Source of the DNA: a virus
Strand: one strand, 5' to 3'
Length of the DNA: 64,000 nt
IMG/VR virus record: IMGVR_UViG_3300036851_000385
Coordinates: 1-64,000 of that record
The translations under genes were made by a program, and so were the position numbers. Positions 29,965 to 37,944 of the stretch are shown here, in pieces. The notes beneath the pieces are model-generated. The model did not search any database. It was not told where the DNA came from and worked only from the letters and a program-made list of their open reading frames with translations. The stretch's first letter is position 1; each line of letters opens with the position of its first letter.

Positions 29965-30224
29965 GCGATTTCACCGGTACCCAATGGTTCGTGCTCCTGA
30001 TGGCCCTCATTATGCTTGTGGGCTACGGCCTGCACCTGGCATTCCGAGCCGAAAAGGAAGTCAAGAAGGAGCGGACGACGGTCGAGGAGTGGATGAATCT
30101 TCCACAAAACCGGAATTCTCCGACACCGCTGCTCTGGGGCTATCGCGCGGAGGAAGAGCGACCGGAGGACGCAGTCGCGCCCACCGAGAGCGGTGTTCCG
30201 CCGAAACTGCCGGCTGATCGCTGA
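29961..30224 (+). CDS. Small membrane protein
   Basis: An 87-residue protein with an N-terminal transmembrane helix (WFVLLMALIMLVGYGLHLAF), a charged helix and a disordered end. ATGA overlap with the portal gene. No family is recognised. Confidence 0.55.
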   Translation: MSDFTGTQWFVLLMALIMLVGYGLHLAFRAEKEVKKERTTVEEWMNLPQNRNSPTPLLWGYRAEEERPEDAVAPTESGVPPKLPADR

Positions 30225-30265
30225 TGGAAGCCTGGGCGCTTGCGGCGGCGAATGGACACAGTTGA
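30224..30265 (+). CDS. 13-residue mini-ORF
   Basis: MEAWALAAANGHS. TGATG overlap with the gene before and TTGA overlap with the TTG start of the gene after. Probably relays ribosomes between the two genes. Confidence 0.25.
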   Translation: MEAWALAAANGHS

Positions 30266-30606
30266 GCGCGACCGAGCTGCTCGTCTGGGGGGTCGTGGCG
30301 CACCTGATAGCCGATTGGTTGCTACAGAACGAATGGATGGCGCTCAACAAGGTCTCGATTCACCACGCGGCGGCCTGGGTTCACGCGGACATTCACCTTG
30401 TGGCGTTGCTCCTTGTCTTCCCTGTCCAGGTCGCCGCCATTCTCGCCTTCGTCCATCTCCTGATCGACACGCGGATCCCGCGGGCCTGGTGGGCGAAAAC
30501 GTTCCGGCAGACGACTGAGGGCGAGATGGGCGTTCATGTTGCGATCTGGGCGGATCAGGTCATGCACGTCGTGTGCATCGCCGTGGCGGCGGCCTGGTGC
30601 GCCTGA
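30262..30606 (+). CDS. DUF3307-like membrane protein
   Basis: A 114-residue protein with three or four membrane segments. LLVWGVVAHLIADWLLQNEW, then HAAAWVHADIHL and FVHLLIDTR, match the DUF3307 pattern (H, D, Q and H residues in helices). These are phage or plasmid membrane proteins of unknown role. The TTG at 30262 is used because it overlaps the previous stop by 4 nt. Confidence 0.65.
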   Translation: MSATELLVWGVVAHLIADWLLQNEWMALNKVSIHHAAAWVHADIHLVALLLVFPVQVAAILAFVHLLIDTRIPRAWWAKTFRQTTEGEMGVHVAIWADQVMHVVCIAVAAAWCA

Positions 30607-30695
30607 TGGACGGCTGGGCGCTCCTGTGCATCTTCCTCGGCGTGATCGCGCTGGCGTACTGGGCGCACCGCAATATGCCGCCGCCGGGAGGATGA
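30606..30695 (+). CDS. 29-residue membrane peptide
   Basis: MDGWALLCIFLGVIALAYWA and ten more residues; a single membrane segment. TGATG overlap with the DUF3307-like gene. Similar in start to the 27654 protein (GWAL). Confidence 0.45.
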   Translation: MDGWALLCIFLGVIALAYWAHRNMPPPGG

Positions 30696-30698
30696 CTG

Positions 30699-30902
30699 AT
30701 GGCGAGTGAAGTTTCAGCAGCGCTCTCTGGGTACACAAACGCATACCTCCTCCGCGACATGCGCGACGGCGAGGAGGTCGGCAGCGTGCAACTCTTCCAG
30801 CCGAAGGCCGGTGACGGGGTTTCGATTTCGCTTTCTCCACAGGAGGCGCGTGTGCTGGTCCGGCTCCTCTCCCTGGCCGGCTATGACCGTCCCGCAGACT
30901 AG
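30699..30902 (+). CDS. Hypothetical protein
   Basis: A 67-residue protein with a beta-rich core (AYLLRDMRDGEEVGSVQLF) and a C-terminal helix (SPQEARVLVRLLSLAGY). GGGAGG upstream. No family is recognised. Confidence 0.55.
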   Translation: MASEVSAALSGYTNAYLLRDMRDGEEVGSVQLFQPKAGDGVSISLSPQEARVLVRLLSLAGYDRPAD

Positions 30903-30916
30903 GGATTGCTTGCAGC

Positions 30917-31540
30917 GTGCCGAAAGTCCAGACGAAGGCGGAGGCCCTCACCGCGCACGAGCAATTCGCCGCCCTTCACGCGGACACCGCCGACCGCCTC
31001 GCCACCCTCGCACACGAATGGGCAGCCGGCGAGTGGTCCTCCGGCACCTGGGCGGCGGAGATGGATGCCATTCTCCTCGACGCCCACACCCAGGCAGTCG
31101 TGATCGGCCGTAGCCACGCGGGAGACGATGCGCCGGAAGAGGCGGATGACCGGGAGTTCGCGCGTCCGATCGTGGAGAGCGAGCACGCATTCCTCCAGCC
31201 GTTCGTTGACCAGATGGAGGCAGGCACGTTCACGAGTGAGGACGGCACGCGGGACGGGGAGGCGGTGGCGGCGCGGGCGGTTCTGTACAGCGGTAGGCTG
31301 ACGGGAACCGCGAATCAGGCGTTCACGGCCACGCTGCCGCCGGAGGCCGAGGTCTGGTGGATCCTCGGCGCAGAGGATGACTCGAACTGCGAATCCTGTC
31401 CGGCGATTGCTGACGGTTCGCCCTACCCGGCGTCGAGCTTCGACATCTGGCCGGGCAGCAATTCAACGCCATGCTTATCCTCGTGTCGCTGTCGGTTGGA
31501 AACGGCAGACGGAGTGCGAGGCTTTCAAACACCCGATTGA
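30917..31540 (+). CDS. Phage head morphogenesis protein, Mu gpF-like
   Basis: A 207-residue protein, shorter than full-length relatives. The C-terminal signature of minor head proteins is present: WWILGAEDDSNCESCPAIAD, then PCLSSCRCRL, with the paired cysteines. GTG start. It probably sits on the inside of the head near the portal. The last 16 nt overlap the convergent HNH gene. Confidence 0.75.
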   Translation: MPKVQTKAEALTAHEQFAALHADTADRLATLAHEWAAGEWSSGTWAAEMDAILLDAHTQAVVIGRSHAGDDAPEEADDREFARPIVESEHAFLQPFVDQMEAGTFTSEDGTRDGEAVAARAVLYSGRLTGTANQAFTATLPPEAEVWWILGAEDDSNCESCPAIADGSPYPASSFDIWPGSNSTPCLSSCRCRLETADGVRGFQTPD

Positions 31541-32067
31541 CCCTTCAAAGGTCGGGGGCGGTGCATCTTCCGCATTGCACGGGCGCGCTCGGAGGACATA
31601 TGATGCTTTCTGTGCTCCTCGGGCGGTTTCAGTTCCAGGTTTTCTAGCCGATCGTCGCTGCAATCTTCGTTTCGATGGTGGATCTCCATGCCCTCTGGGA
31701 TAGGACCGTTTGCTTGTTCCCAGCGCCAGCGGTAGCGATAGGCGTATCGATAAGAGGCGGAGGCATCGTCCCAGTACTTCGCATAGCGGCGGCCGTCAGC
31801 TTTGGCGAGGGTGAACTTTTCCTCCGTCAGGTCTGCGTAGCGGCCCTTCCGCGCATCGTGGGCTGCGGTAAGTCCCTCGTGGATACGCTGCCGCTGCTCG
31901 GGATCAGCCCACTGGGCTTTTGCCTTCCTCCGCATTCCGCAGCTCATGCACTCGACCGCTCGATGATCTTTGGCTGCTCCACAGTGGCAGATACACGAAC
32001 AGACTTGGCACAGATTGCTCTTGCGCCCTGCGTAAAGTCTGGTTGAACAACGTTCACATTCTCGCAT
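31525..32067 (-). CDS. HNH homing-type endonuclease
   Basis: A 180-residue protein. The N-terminus has a Cys-rich zinc part (CERCSTRLYAGRKSNLCQVC; CICHCG; CMSCG). The HNH domain follows: RWEQANGPIPEGMEIHHRNE, then CSDDRLENLEL and HRKHH. The ATG at 32067 is 5 nt after TACAAT, so the mRNA is probably leaderless. Antisense at the 3' edge of the head gene. Confidence 0.85.
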   Translation of the reverse strand: MRECERCSTRLYAGRKSNLCQVCSCICHCGAAKDHRAVECMSCGMRRKAKAQWADPEQRQRIHEGLTAAHDARKGRYADLTEEKFTLAKADGRRYAKYWDDASASYRYAYRYRWRWEQANGPIPEGMEIHHRNEDCSDDRLENLELKPPEEHRKHHMSSERARAMRKMHRPRPLKGQSGV

Positions 32068-32080
32068 ACTTAATTGTATC
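32065..32080 (-). promoter_or_regulatory. Promoter element GATACAATTAAG (minus strand), copy 2
   Basis: The 12-mer lies directly before the HNH ATG. A second near-copy of its GATACAAT part lies 14 bp further upstream (GATACAATGACAATGATACAA arrangement, written here in parts). Same element as at 28503-28514. Confidence 0.45.
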
Positions 32081-32161
32081 ATTGTCATTGTATCATCGGC
32101 AGTTATCCTCATGTAGGCGCTCCTTACAGACAAGCGAGGGGTTAACAGGGTTCACGACGCC

Positions 32162-32599
32162 ATGAGCATCCCAGAAGTTCCGGCTGACAAATGCACGGTC
32201 GCGGAGCGGCTCGGCAACTGGGTGCGGCAGATCGTCATGGCGCCGAACTCCGAGACGGAGCTTGGCGCGGAGCTTGCGGTGAGTGCCGGCCAGTCGTATG
32301 AGCGGTTCGTCTACCATGTCCCCTGCGGCAAGCCGGTGTTCTACGAGGGGCTGGAGAGCCAGCTCGTGGAGTGCTCGGCCTGCGGTAAGCGGTGGTTGCT
32401 GCGGATCGTGCCGGAGGTGGTGGGCACCATGACCGAGTGGAAGACCGGCGATAAGGTCTGGGCGGCTGGCGAAGAAGCCCAGGTGCTGGAGCACGACGCG
32501 CGTGAGGGTACCTACCGCGTCAAGCTGCTGACCTCGAACCGCGAGGTCTGGATGGACGCGAAGCTCGTCTTTGCCAAAAAGCCCTCCTCCGCGCCGTAG
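32162..32599 (+). CDS. Hypothetical protein with a zinc-ribbon
   Basis: A 145-residue protein. YHVPCGKPVFYEGLESQLVE followed by CSACGKRWLLRIV gives a possible zinc ribbon. The C-terminal 50 residues (WKTGDKVWAAGEEAQVLEHD) look like an SH3-type barrel. No family is recognised. Confidence 0.55.
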   Translation: MSIPEVPADKCTVAERLGNWVRQIVMAPNSETELGAELAVSAGQSYERFVYHVPCGKPVFYEGLESQLVECSACGKRWLLRIVPEVVGTMTEWKTGDKVWAAGEEAQVLEHDAREGTYRVKLLTSNREVWMDAKLVFAKKPSSAP

Positions 32600-32646
32600 A
32601 GGGAACCGACCGTTCCTGCGATAAACTACTTGCCAAGGAGAATATC

Positions 32647-32868
32647 ATGCAAGAGTTGATCGCACAGTTGGTCGAGGCGCTGAAGGAGTGGCGAGAGGCG
32701 CAGAGGTCCTCCGGAGAAGCGCACAAGGTTTACGAGGTTGCCGAGAAACGGCGCGAGATCGCCTACCGCCGTGTCGGGGCGCTCCAGATCGAGTTAGGCG
32801 CCGAGATCCGTTCCCTCGCCGGATACTCGGCCGAAGACATCGCCTCGTATAAGGAGCAGACTCTGTAG
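32647..32868 (+). CDS. Hypothetical coiled-coil protein
   Basis: A 73-residue protein with a long charged helix (LVEALKEWREAQRSSGEAHK). AAGGAG is 5 nt before the ATG. It is followed by 235 bp without a gene, which hold the terminator at 33025 and the element at 33071. Confidence 0.55.
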   Translation: MQELIAQLVEALKEWREAQRSSGEAHKVYEVAEKRREIAYRRVGALQIELGAEIRSLAGYSAEDIASYKEQTL

Positions 32869-33024
32869 TCTTTCCGCCGGGCTCGGAGGTAGGAGGTCCC
32901 CGGCCGCCTGTCGTCCGACGCGGGTCATGCCCGCCGCCCGGCATCTAAGGCGGCCTGGGTTCCCTTCACCGCCTTAGAGCACCACATAGCGATGCGTGAT
33001 TGCTTACTCCTCTCCCTCTAGTGG

Positions 33025-33058
33025 AGCCGCCTCGTCTGCGACGAGGCGGCTTTCTTTT
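33025..33058 (+). terminator. Rho-independent terminator
   Basis: A perfect 12-bp GC-rich stem (AGCCGCCTCGTC / GACGAGGCGGCT), loop TGC, then TTCTTTT. It separates the packaging block from the capsid operon. Confidence 0.85.
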
Positions 33059-33070
33059 CGCCATTTACCC

Positions 33071-33082
33071 GTTAGCTAACTC
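33071..33082 (+). promoter_or_regulatory. Element GTTAGCTAACTC, copy 2
   Basis: Identical to 24353-24364. It lies 21 nt before the prohead protease ATG and 12 nt after the terminator T-run, so it may mark a late promoter or activator site. Confidence 0.4.
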
Positions 33083-33103
33083 CTCAACCGACCGGAGACG
33101 CCC

Positions 33104-34147
33104 ATGAGACTTCAGCATAAGTCCTTCCCCACCGTCGACTTCAAGGTACTCGACGAAGCTCAAGGCCTGGTTGAGGCTTATGTAAGCGTGTTCCATGTAA
33201 CGGATGCGGCCAACGAGCGCGTCATGCCAGGATTCTTCTCCAAGAGCCTGGAGACGCGGCTGCCAAAGGTCGTGTTCGCGCACGATTGGAACCGGCCGAT
33301 CGGCAAGACGATCTCCGGCACAGAGGAGCGGCACGCTGGAGATTCACGGCTGCCGGTAAATCTCCGGCAGTATGGCGGTCTCTACTGTCTGATGCAGTTG
33401 AACCTGGACGTTCAGGACGGCAAGGACACTCTCTCGCACCTCCGTTTTGGTTCCCTTGATGAATTCAGCTTCGGCTATGACGTGACGCGCGCCACGAACG
33501 CGAAGGACGGCGTCCGCGAGCTGCACGAGGGGACCACCTACGAGGTTTCTCCGGTGCTCGTCGGCTGCAATCCGGCCACGCAACTTGTAGGCGTGAAGGA
33601 CCTGCCGGCAGACCTCTTCGATGTGCCGCAGTCTCTCGCCGATCTTTGCGCCGTCTCCGATGCCCTCTACGCGAGCAAGCTCTGCTCCATCCTCTTTGAA
33701 GGACACCACAGCGACGAGGAGCGCTCACAGCAACTCGAAGCCGCCTTCTCCGAATTCCACCAGGCCGGCGTGGCCTCTCTGAAGGCCCTGATGAACGCCG
33801 CGGGAGACGAGGACGCCAGGGCCGATCTGGAAGCCGAGTACAAGCAGATTTTCTCCGTGCCGGCGCGCACTGCCGGCCGGTTCGACGCACAGCTCCTCGC
33901 TCTGCTTACAGAGGTCGAGGGCGCAAAGACACGGGCTGAAGGCTTGATCGCGATCCGCAAGGAGCAGGGACGCCTGCCCTTCTCACCGGAGCGCCGCGAG
34001 CAACTCAAAGCCCTCTCCGAGGCACTCATCCGCCTCGTCGAGATCACGGCGCCGACGCCCCCTCTCGACCTCACCCTCTTGCAGATGAAAGCGAGCGCCC
34101 GGCGCCGTCGACTATTGGCGCTGGGCGATGGAGCCATTCCCTCATGA
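33104..34147 (+). CDS. HK97-type prohead protease with long C-terminal extension
   Basis: A 347-residue protein. Residues 1-170 fit the U35/HK97 protease family: GLVEAYVSVFHVTDAANERVMPGFF (written across the strand and loop), PKVVFAHDWNRPIG with the catalytic-type His, and SLDEFSFGYDV with the Ser region. The remaining 170 residues are helical, which may serve as a built-in scaffold. It matures the capsid. Confidence 0.82.
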   Translation: MRLQHKSFPTVDFKVLDEAQGLVEAYVSVFHVTDAANERVMPGFFSKSLETRLPKVVFAHDWNRPIGKTISGTEERHAGDSRLPVNLRQYGGLYCLMQLNLDVQDGKDTLSHLRFGSLDEFSFGYDVTRATNAKDGVRELHEGTTYEVSPVLVGCNPATQLVGVKDLPADLFDVPQSLADLCAVSDALYASKLCSILFEGHHSDEERSQQLEAAFSEFHQAGVASLKALMNAAGDEDARADLEAEYKQIFSVPARTAGRFDAQLLALLTEVEGAKTRAEGLIAIRKEQGRLPFSPERREQLKALSEALIRLVEITAPTPPLDLTLLQMKASARRRRLLALGDGAIPS

Positions 34148-35538
34148 ACCCACGATTGAAGGAGCTGCTCGAGACCCTGCGCGCGAAGCAGGCCGAGCAG
34201 GATCTTCTCCTGGCAAAACAAGAGCCGCTCTCCGAAGAGGAAGCCGCTCGTGTCAAAGCCCTGGAAGCCGAACTCTCCAGCCTGGAGGCCGACATCGCCC
34301 AGGCCAAAGAGTTCGCCGACATCGAGCAGAAGGCCGCCCAGCGGCGCGCCCTCGTGACCGTGCCCGTCACCTCCCTCCCGCACCCTTCCGGCAATCCTGA
34401 CGCCCCGGCCGCGAAGGCGTGGGCGCTCCCCCGGATGGGCAAGGCGCGCTACTTCAAGGACGATCCCCACGGTACCCCGGACTGGCGCAGCGCCGAAGAG
34501 AAAGCCTATGGCTTTGGCTGCTGGATCGCCGCCACGCTCGGGAAGAGCAGACGAGCGGCGCAGTGGTGCGACGATAACGGCATTGGCTACAAGGCGCAGC
34601 AGGAAGCCGTCAACGAGGATGGGGGGTTCATCGTGGCCCCTCAGTTTGAACAAACGCTCATCGACCTCCGGGAGACCTACGGCGTCTTTCGACAGTACGC
34701 CAACAACTGGCCGATGGGGACCGATCAGCTCTTCATCCCCCGGCGCGAGGGGGGCGTCACCGCCTACTGGGTCGCGGAAGGCGCATCCATCACCGAGTCC
34801 GATCCGGCATGGGGGCAGGTCGGCCTCGTCGCCAAGAAGCTCGCGGCCAATTCCCGGATGAGTTCGGAGTTGTCCGAGGACGCCTTCATCAACGTCGGCG
34901 ACCACACGGCCAATGAGATCGCCTATGCCTTTTCGATCTCCGAGGACGATGCGGGCTGGAACGGCGACGGCACCGACACCCACGGCGGCATCACCGGCGT
35001 TCTGGTGAAGCTCCTGAACCTCTCGGCAACACGCGCGAACATCGCCGGTCTGGTCGTCGGATCCGGCAACCTCTGGAGCGAGCTGGATCTCGTGGACTTC
35101 CACGCAGTCATCGGCAGGCTTCCGGTTTACGCGAGGAACAACCGCGCTCGCTGGTTTTGCTCCGCGCCCTTCTATCACACCGTGATGGAGCGGCTCATGT
35201 TCGAGGCGGGTGGCGTGACCGCCGCGGAGGTCCGCGCCGGCGCACTCACCCCCAACTTCCTCGGCTTTCCCGTCGTGCTCTCGCAGAAGATGCCGATGGT
35301 GGAGGCGAACGACGCCATTCCCGTGGTGCTCGGCGTGCTCGACATGGCGGCGGCGTTTGGCGATCGGCGGATGACCACCATCCGCTTCTCCGAACACATT
35401 TACTTCAACTCCGACCAGATCGGTATCCGAGGGACCGAGCGGCTGGATATCAACGTACATGATTTAGGAAACGTGTCCGCAACGGCGTCTCTGCGCGTGC
35501 CCGGCCCCGTCGTCGGCCTGGCGACTGCGGCGAGCTGA
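34144..35538 (+). CDS. Major capsid protein, HK97 fold
   Basis: A 464-residue protein. The N-terminal 85 residues form a charged coiled coil (delta/scaffold domain). The HK97 fold begins near QEAVNEDGGFIVAPQFEQ and continues with ANNWPMGTDQLFIPRREGG, AYWVAEGASITESDPAWG, AFSISEDDAGWNGDGTD, WFCSAPFYHTVMERL and MTTIRFSEHIYFNSDQIGIR (given in parts). ATGA-coupled to the protease that probably removes the delta domain. Confidence 0.9.
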   Translation: MNPRLKELLETLRAKQAEQDLLLAKQEPLSEEEAARVKALEAELSSLEADIAQAKEFADIEQKAAQRRALVTVPVTSLPHPSGNPDAPAAKAWALPRMGKARYFKDDPHGTPDWRSAEEKAYGFGCWIAATLGKSRRAAQWCDDNGIGYKAQQEAVNEDGGFIVAPQFEQTLIDLRETYGVFRQYANNWPMGTDQLFIPRREGGVTAYWVAEGASITESDPAWGQVGLVAKKLAANSRMSSELSEDAFINVGDHTANEIAYAFSISEDDAGWNGDGTDTHGGITGVLVKLLNLSATRANIAGLVVGSGNLWSELDLVDFHAVIGRLPVYARNNRARWFCSAPFYHTVMERLMFEAGGVTAAEVRAGALTPNFLGFPVVLSQKMPMVEANDAIPVVLGVLDMAAAFGDRRMTTIRFSEHIYFNSDQIGIRGTERLDINVHDLGNVSATASLRVPGPVVGLATAAS

Positions 35539-35551
35539 TAGGAGGCCCCTC

Positions 35552-35992
35552 ATGATCATGACTCAAGGCCTGAAGTTCCAGCAGGTGCTCGCGCCGATCA
35601 GCATCAACGGGACGGCCGCGACCACGCTCTCGATCGACACCAAGGGGTACGATCATCTCGACGTGGTGGTTCAGTTCGGCGTCGTCGGCGCGGCGGCGTT
35701 TGACGCCTTCGCGCTCCAATCCAGCAACACCGACGCCAGTTACGCCGCCGTGACCGGACTCACCGCCTCCGGCTCGACCGGGGCGAACCGACTCCCCCAG
35801 GCGACCGACGACGCGAAGATGGCGCATTTCGGCGTGAACCTGATGGGCCACAAGCGGTTCTTCTCCCTCGTGGCCGATCCCGGCGCCGTCGATTGTCTCG
35901 TCTCGGCGGTTGCGGTCCTCTCGCGCGGCGAAGAGACCCCCAACTCGATGGCCGATCGCGGCTTCGACATCGAGTTCCTGCTGCCGGCATAG
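35552..35992 (+). CDS. Head-associated structural protein, probable decoration protein
   Basis: A 146-residue beta-rich protein that follows the capsid gene with AGGAGG 7 nt before its ATG. SISTN-type strands (INGTAATTLSIDTKGYDHLD) and a C-terminal strand (GFDIEFLLPA) fit small head or decoration proteins. Family not recognised with certainty. An internal ATG at 35558 is possible. Confidence 0.5.
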   Translation: MIMTQGLKFQQVLAPISINGTAATTLSIDTKGYDHLDVVVQFGVVGAAAFDAFALQSSNTDASYAAVTGLTASGSTGANRLPQATDDAKMAHFGVNLMGHKRFFSLVADPGAVDCLVSAVAVLSRGEETPNSMADRGFDIEFLLPA

Positions 35993-36009
35993 AAAGCAGA
36001 CGCGGAAAG

Positions 36010-36110
36010 CAGACGCCAGACGCCAGACGCCAGACGCCAGTAGGGAGAGACTGCCGGTATACGGGCACTCCCGCCTTTACTGGCGTCTGGCGTCTTACGT
36101 CTGGCGTCTG
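36010..36110. repeat. CAGACGC fold-back repeat, copy 2
   Basis: Four heptamers (36010-36041) face four with one variant (CTTACGT, 36078-36110). The loop carries GACTGCCGG...CGGGCACTCCCG. It fills the gap between two structural genes and ends about 15 nt before the next ATG. Confidence 0.9.
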
Positions 36111-36125
36111 GGAGCGATAGCGACC

Positions 36126-36323
36126 ATGGCACACACCTTCAAAGACGGCGACGCGGTGGAGGTTCCGGGCTACGGCTCCGGCACCGTCTACGATGTCGGG
36201 CAGGATGCAAACGAACACGCCGTGCGCGTGAAACTGGACGACGGCCGCGGCTCCGTGCGCGTGGACGTTCGGAACCTGAAGAAGGCGGTTCAGGATAAGG
36301 CGGTGCGCGGCCCCCGCGAGTAG
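36126..36323 (+). CDS. Hypothetical small beta-barrel protein
   Basis: A 65-residue protein. GDAVEVPGYGSGTVYDV and AVRVKLDDGRGSVRVDV are typical of an SH3-like barrel. Start preceded by GCGATAGCGACC, identical to that of the gene at 36795. Sits between two heptamer fold-backs. Confidence 0.55.
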   Translation: MAHTFKDGDAVEVPGYGSGTVYDVGQDANEHAVRVKLDDGRGSVRVDVRNLKKAVQDKAVRGPRE

Positions 36324-36340
36324 GACAGAAAGGCAGTTTA

Positions 36341-36431
36341 CAGACGCCAGACGCCAGACGCCAGTGGGGAAGGGAGGGACTGCCGGCAGTCCCGCCTTCA
36401 CTGGCGTCTGGCGTCTGGCGTCTGGCGTCTG
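36341..36431. repeat. CAGACGC fold-back repeat, copy 3
   Basis: Three heptamers (36341-36365) face four (36400-36431). The loop holds a perfect palindrome, GGGACTGCCGGCAGTCCC (36376-36393), so almost the whole element can fold into one hairpin. Confidence 0.9.
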
Positions 36432-36459
36432 CTGTGCGCGCCTGGAGGCGTAGCCGACC

Positions 36460-36789
36460 ATGAGCTACCAGAAGACATTGATGCAAGACGCGGCCGGAGC
36501 TACTGGGAACGGCACGACGATGGGAGTCAAAGAGCGCGGCGGCGCGATCCACTTCGAGAATATCGGCTCGCCGGTGGGCACGGTCACATTCGAGGGGGCG
36601 TTGAACGCTGCGGAGGACGCCTTCATTGCCGTGCCGCTGGAGACGGCGACCGGAACGCTGGTGACCTCGACCACGACGCCGGGGTACTTCCGGCTGCCCT
36701 TGAACCACGGCCTGGCGGTCGTCCGCGCGCGTATCTCGGCGTTCACCAGCGGTGCTTTTTCGATCCACGGCGCGACCACGAGGCGATAG
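36460..36789 (+). CDS. Structural protein, hypothetical
   Basis: A 109-residue beta-rich protein (GGAIHFENIGSPVGTVTFEG; VVRARISAFTSGAFSIHG). Preceded by GGAGGCGTAGCCGACC, a variant of the shared leader. Probably a head or neck decoration protein; no family is recognised. Confidence 0.5.
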   Translation: MSYQKTLMQDAAGATGNGTTMGVKERGGAIHFENIGSPVGTVTFEGALNAAEDAFIAVPLETATGTLVTSTTTPGYFRLPLNHGLAVVRARISAFTSGAFSIHGATTRR

Positions 36790-36794
36790 CGACC

Positions 36795-37703
36795 ATGCTC
36801 AAGCTACCGAGTGAGCTTGTCATCCACAACACCTATATCGAGTTCGATAACCCGTCGGGGAAGACGTTTGGGGTGGCGCCGGCCGGAAAGGTGCGGATGC
36901 ACGCAAACTCGGCGGGGACGGCGGTCCTTCAGTCGATCTCCGGGTCGGCTTACGGAGCGGTAGGCGCCGCCCCCATGCTCCTTACCGCATTAGTCGCGAG
37001 TGAGGTGCCCCTCACCATCCAGGCGCACACGTCGCAGTCGGCGGATATGTTCGTCGCAAAAGCCGTCGGCAACAACAACGGGTTTCGCGTCCAGAAGGGC
37101 ACGGGCGACAACTTTTACCCGGCGGCCTACGGCGACGACAACGATAAGGTTTTTGCCGCACACAACACCTCGGCGAGTGACGCCGAGCAGTTCGTGATTC
37201 TCCAGGAGAGCGCGGATACGACGTTCCGCAACATGCGGGGCGTGACGAACTTCAATCGGTCGGGAGCGTTTGAAACGACGCTCAACGTGAAGGCCACCGC
37301 AGGCCAGTCGTCCTCCCTTCAGCTTGTCAGCGGCACCCTCGGCACCGGCCAGGCGATCCTGCGCTTCGTGGAAGCGACGACCTCCCAGTGGCAGATTTAC
37401 AAGATCGGGAGCGACGCGAATCTCTACTTCCGCGATACGGTCAACGGCCGCATGATCCTGACGATGGGACAGGGCGCCTCCGCTGCCGCCACGCTCTGTA
37501 CCTTCGACAGCCGCGTGAAAACTCTGGGACGGCTCTACATGAACACGCCGGCCGATGCGCCGACCGACGGCGACCTCTCCAACAATTCGGCATCCGTCTG
37601 GATCGACGAGGCAACGCCCGCCGTCAAGATGCGGATCCGCAAGACCGACGGCACCTATCTGACGCTCACGATCACCAACGGCGCTTCTCCGACCCTGGCC
37701 TAA
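36795..37703 (+). CDS. Head-fibre or tail-fibre-like structural protein
   Basis: A 302-residue beta-rich protein. Repetitive strands with N/G turns, FGVAPAGKVRMHANSAGTAV, and a C-terminal portion (LYMNTPADAPTDGDLSNNSA, then VWIDEATPAVKMRIRKTDGT) resemble shaft and end domains of fibres. Its position after the capsid suggests a head fibre. Leader GCGATAGCGACCATG. Confidence 0.5.
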   Translation: MLKLPSELVIHNTYIEFDNPSGKTFGVAPAGKVRMHANSAGTAVLQSISGSAYGAVGAAPMLLTALVASEVPLTIQAHTSQSADMFVAKAVGNNNGFRVQKGTGDNFYPAAYGDDNDKVFAAHNTSASDAEQFVILQESADTTFRNMRGVTNFNRSGAFETTLNVKATAGQSSSLQLVSGTLGTGQAILRFVEATTSQWQIYKIGSDANLYFRDTVNGRMILTMGQGASAAATLCTFDSRVKTLGRLYMNTPADAPTDGDLSNNSASVWIDEATPAVKMRIRKTDGTYLTLTITNGASPTLA

Positions 37704-37710
37704 CCTTTCG

Positions 37711-37944
37711 ATGAACGAACTCCTGGCGACTGCCGCCGAGCCTGTCCAGCTTGGCGAGCCGGATCTCGCCTATTACCTCGCCCTTCGCGCCCGCCTGGAC
37801 GAGGCAAAGGCGCAGGTCGCTCTCTGGCAGCAGGCACTCGAGGCGATCGTTCCCGTCCTGGCCGCGCGCCACGGCATCGAAGGGCACCTCCTGATCGATT
37901 CGGCCGGCTTCTATACGACGGCGCCCGAGGAAGACGACGGCTGA
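37711..37944 (+). CDS. Hypothetical protein
   Basis: A 77-residue mostly helical protein (DLAYYLALRARLDEAKAQVALW). TGATG overlap with the next gene. No Shine-Dalgarno is seen. No family is recognised. Confidence 0.5.
   Translation: MNELLATAAEPVQLGEPDLAYYLALRARLDEAKAQVALWQQALEAIVPVLAARHGIEGHLLIDSAGFYTTAPEEDDG

Noticed and set aside
33667-35460. A 597-codon open frame on the minus strand opposite the protease and capsid genes
   Set aside because: It is antisense to two strongly supported genes, has no motif, and long empty frames are expected in GC-rich codon use.
36010-36110. Fold-back repeats as ordinary rho-independent terminators
   Set aside because: No U-tract follows, stems are too long, and the genes on both sides appear to belong to one operon. 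A role in RNA processing remains possible.
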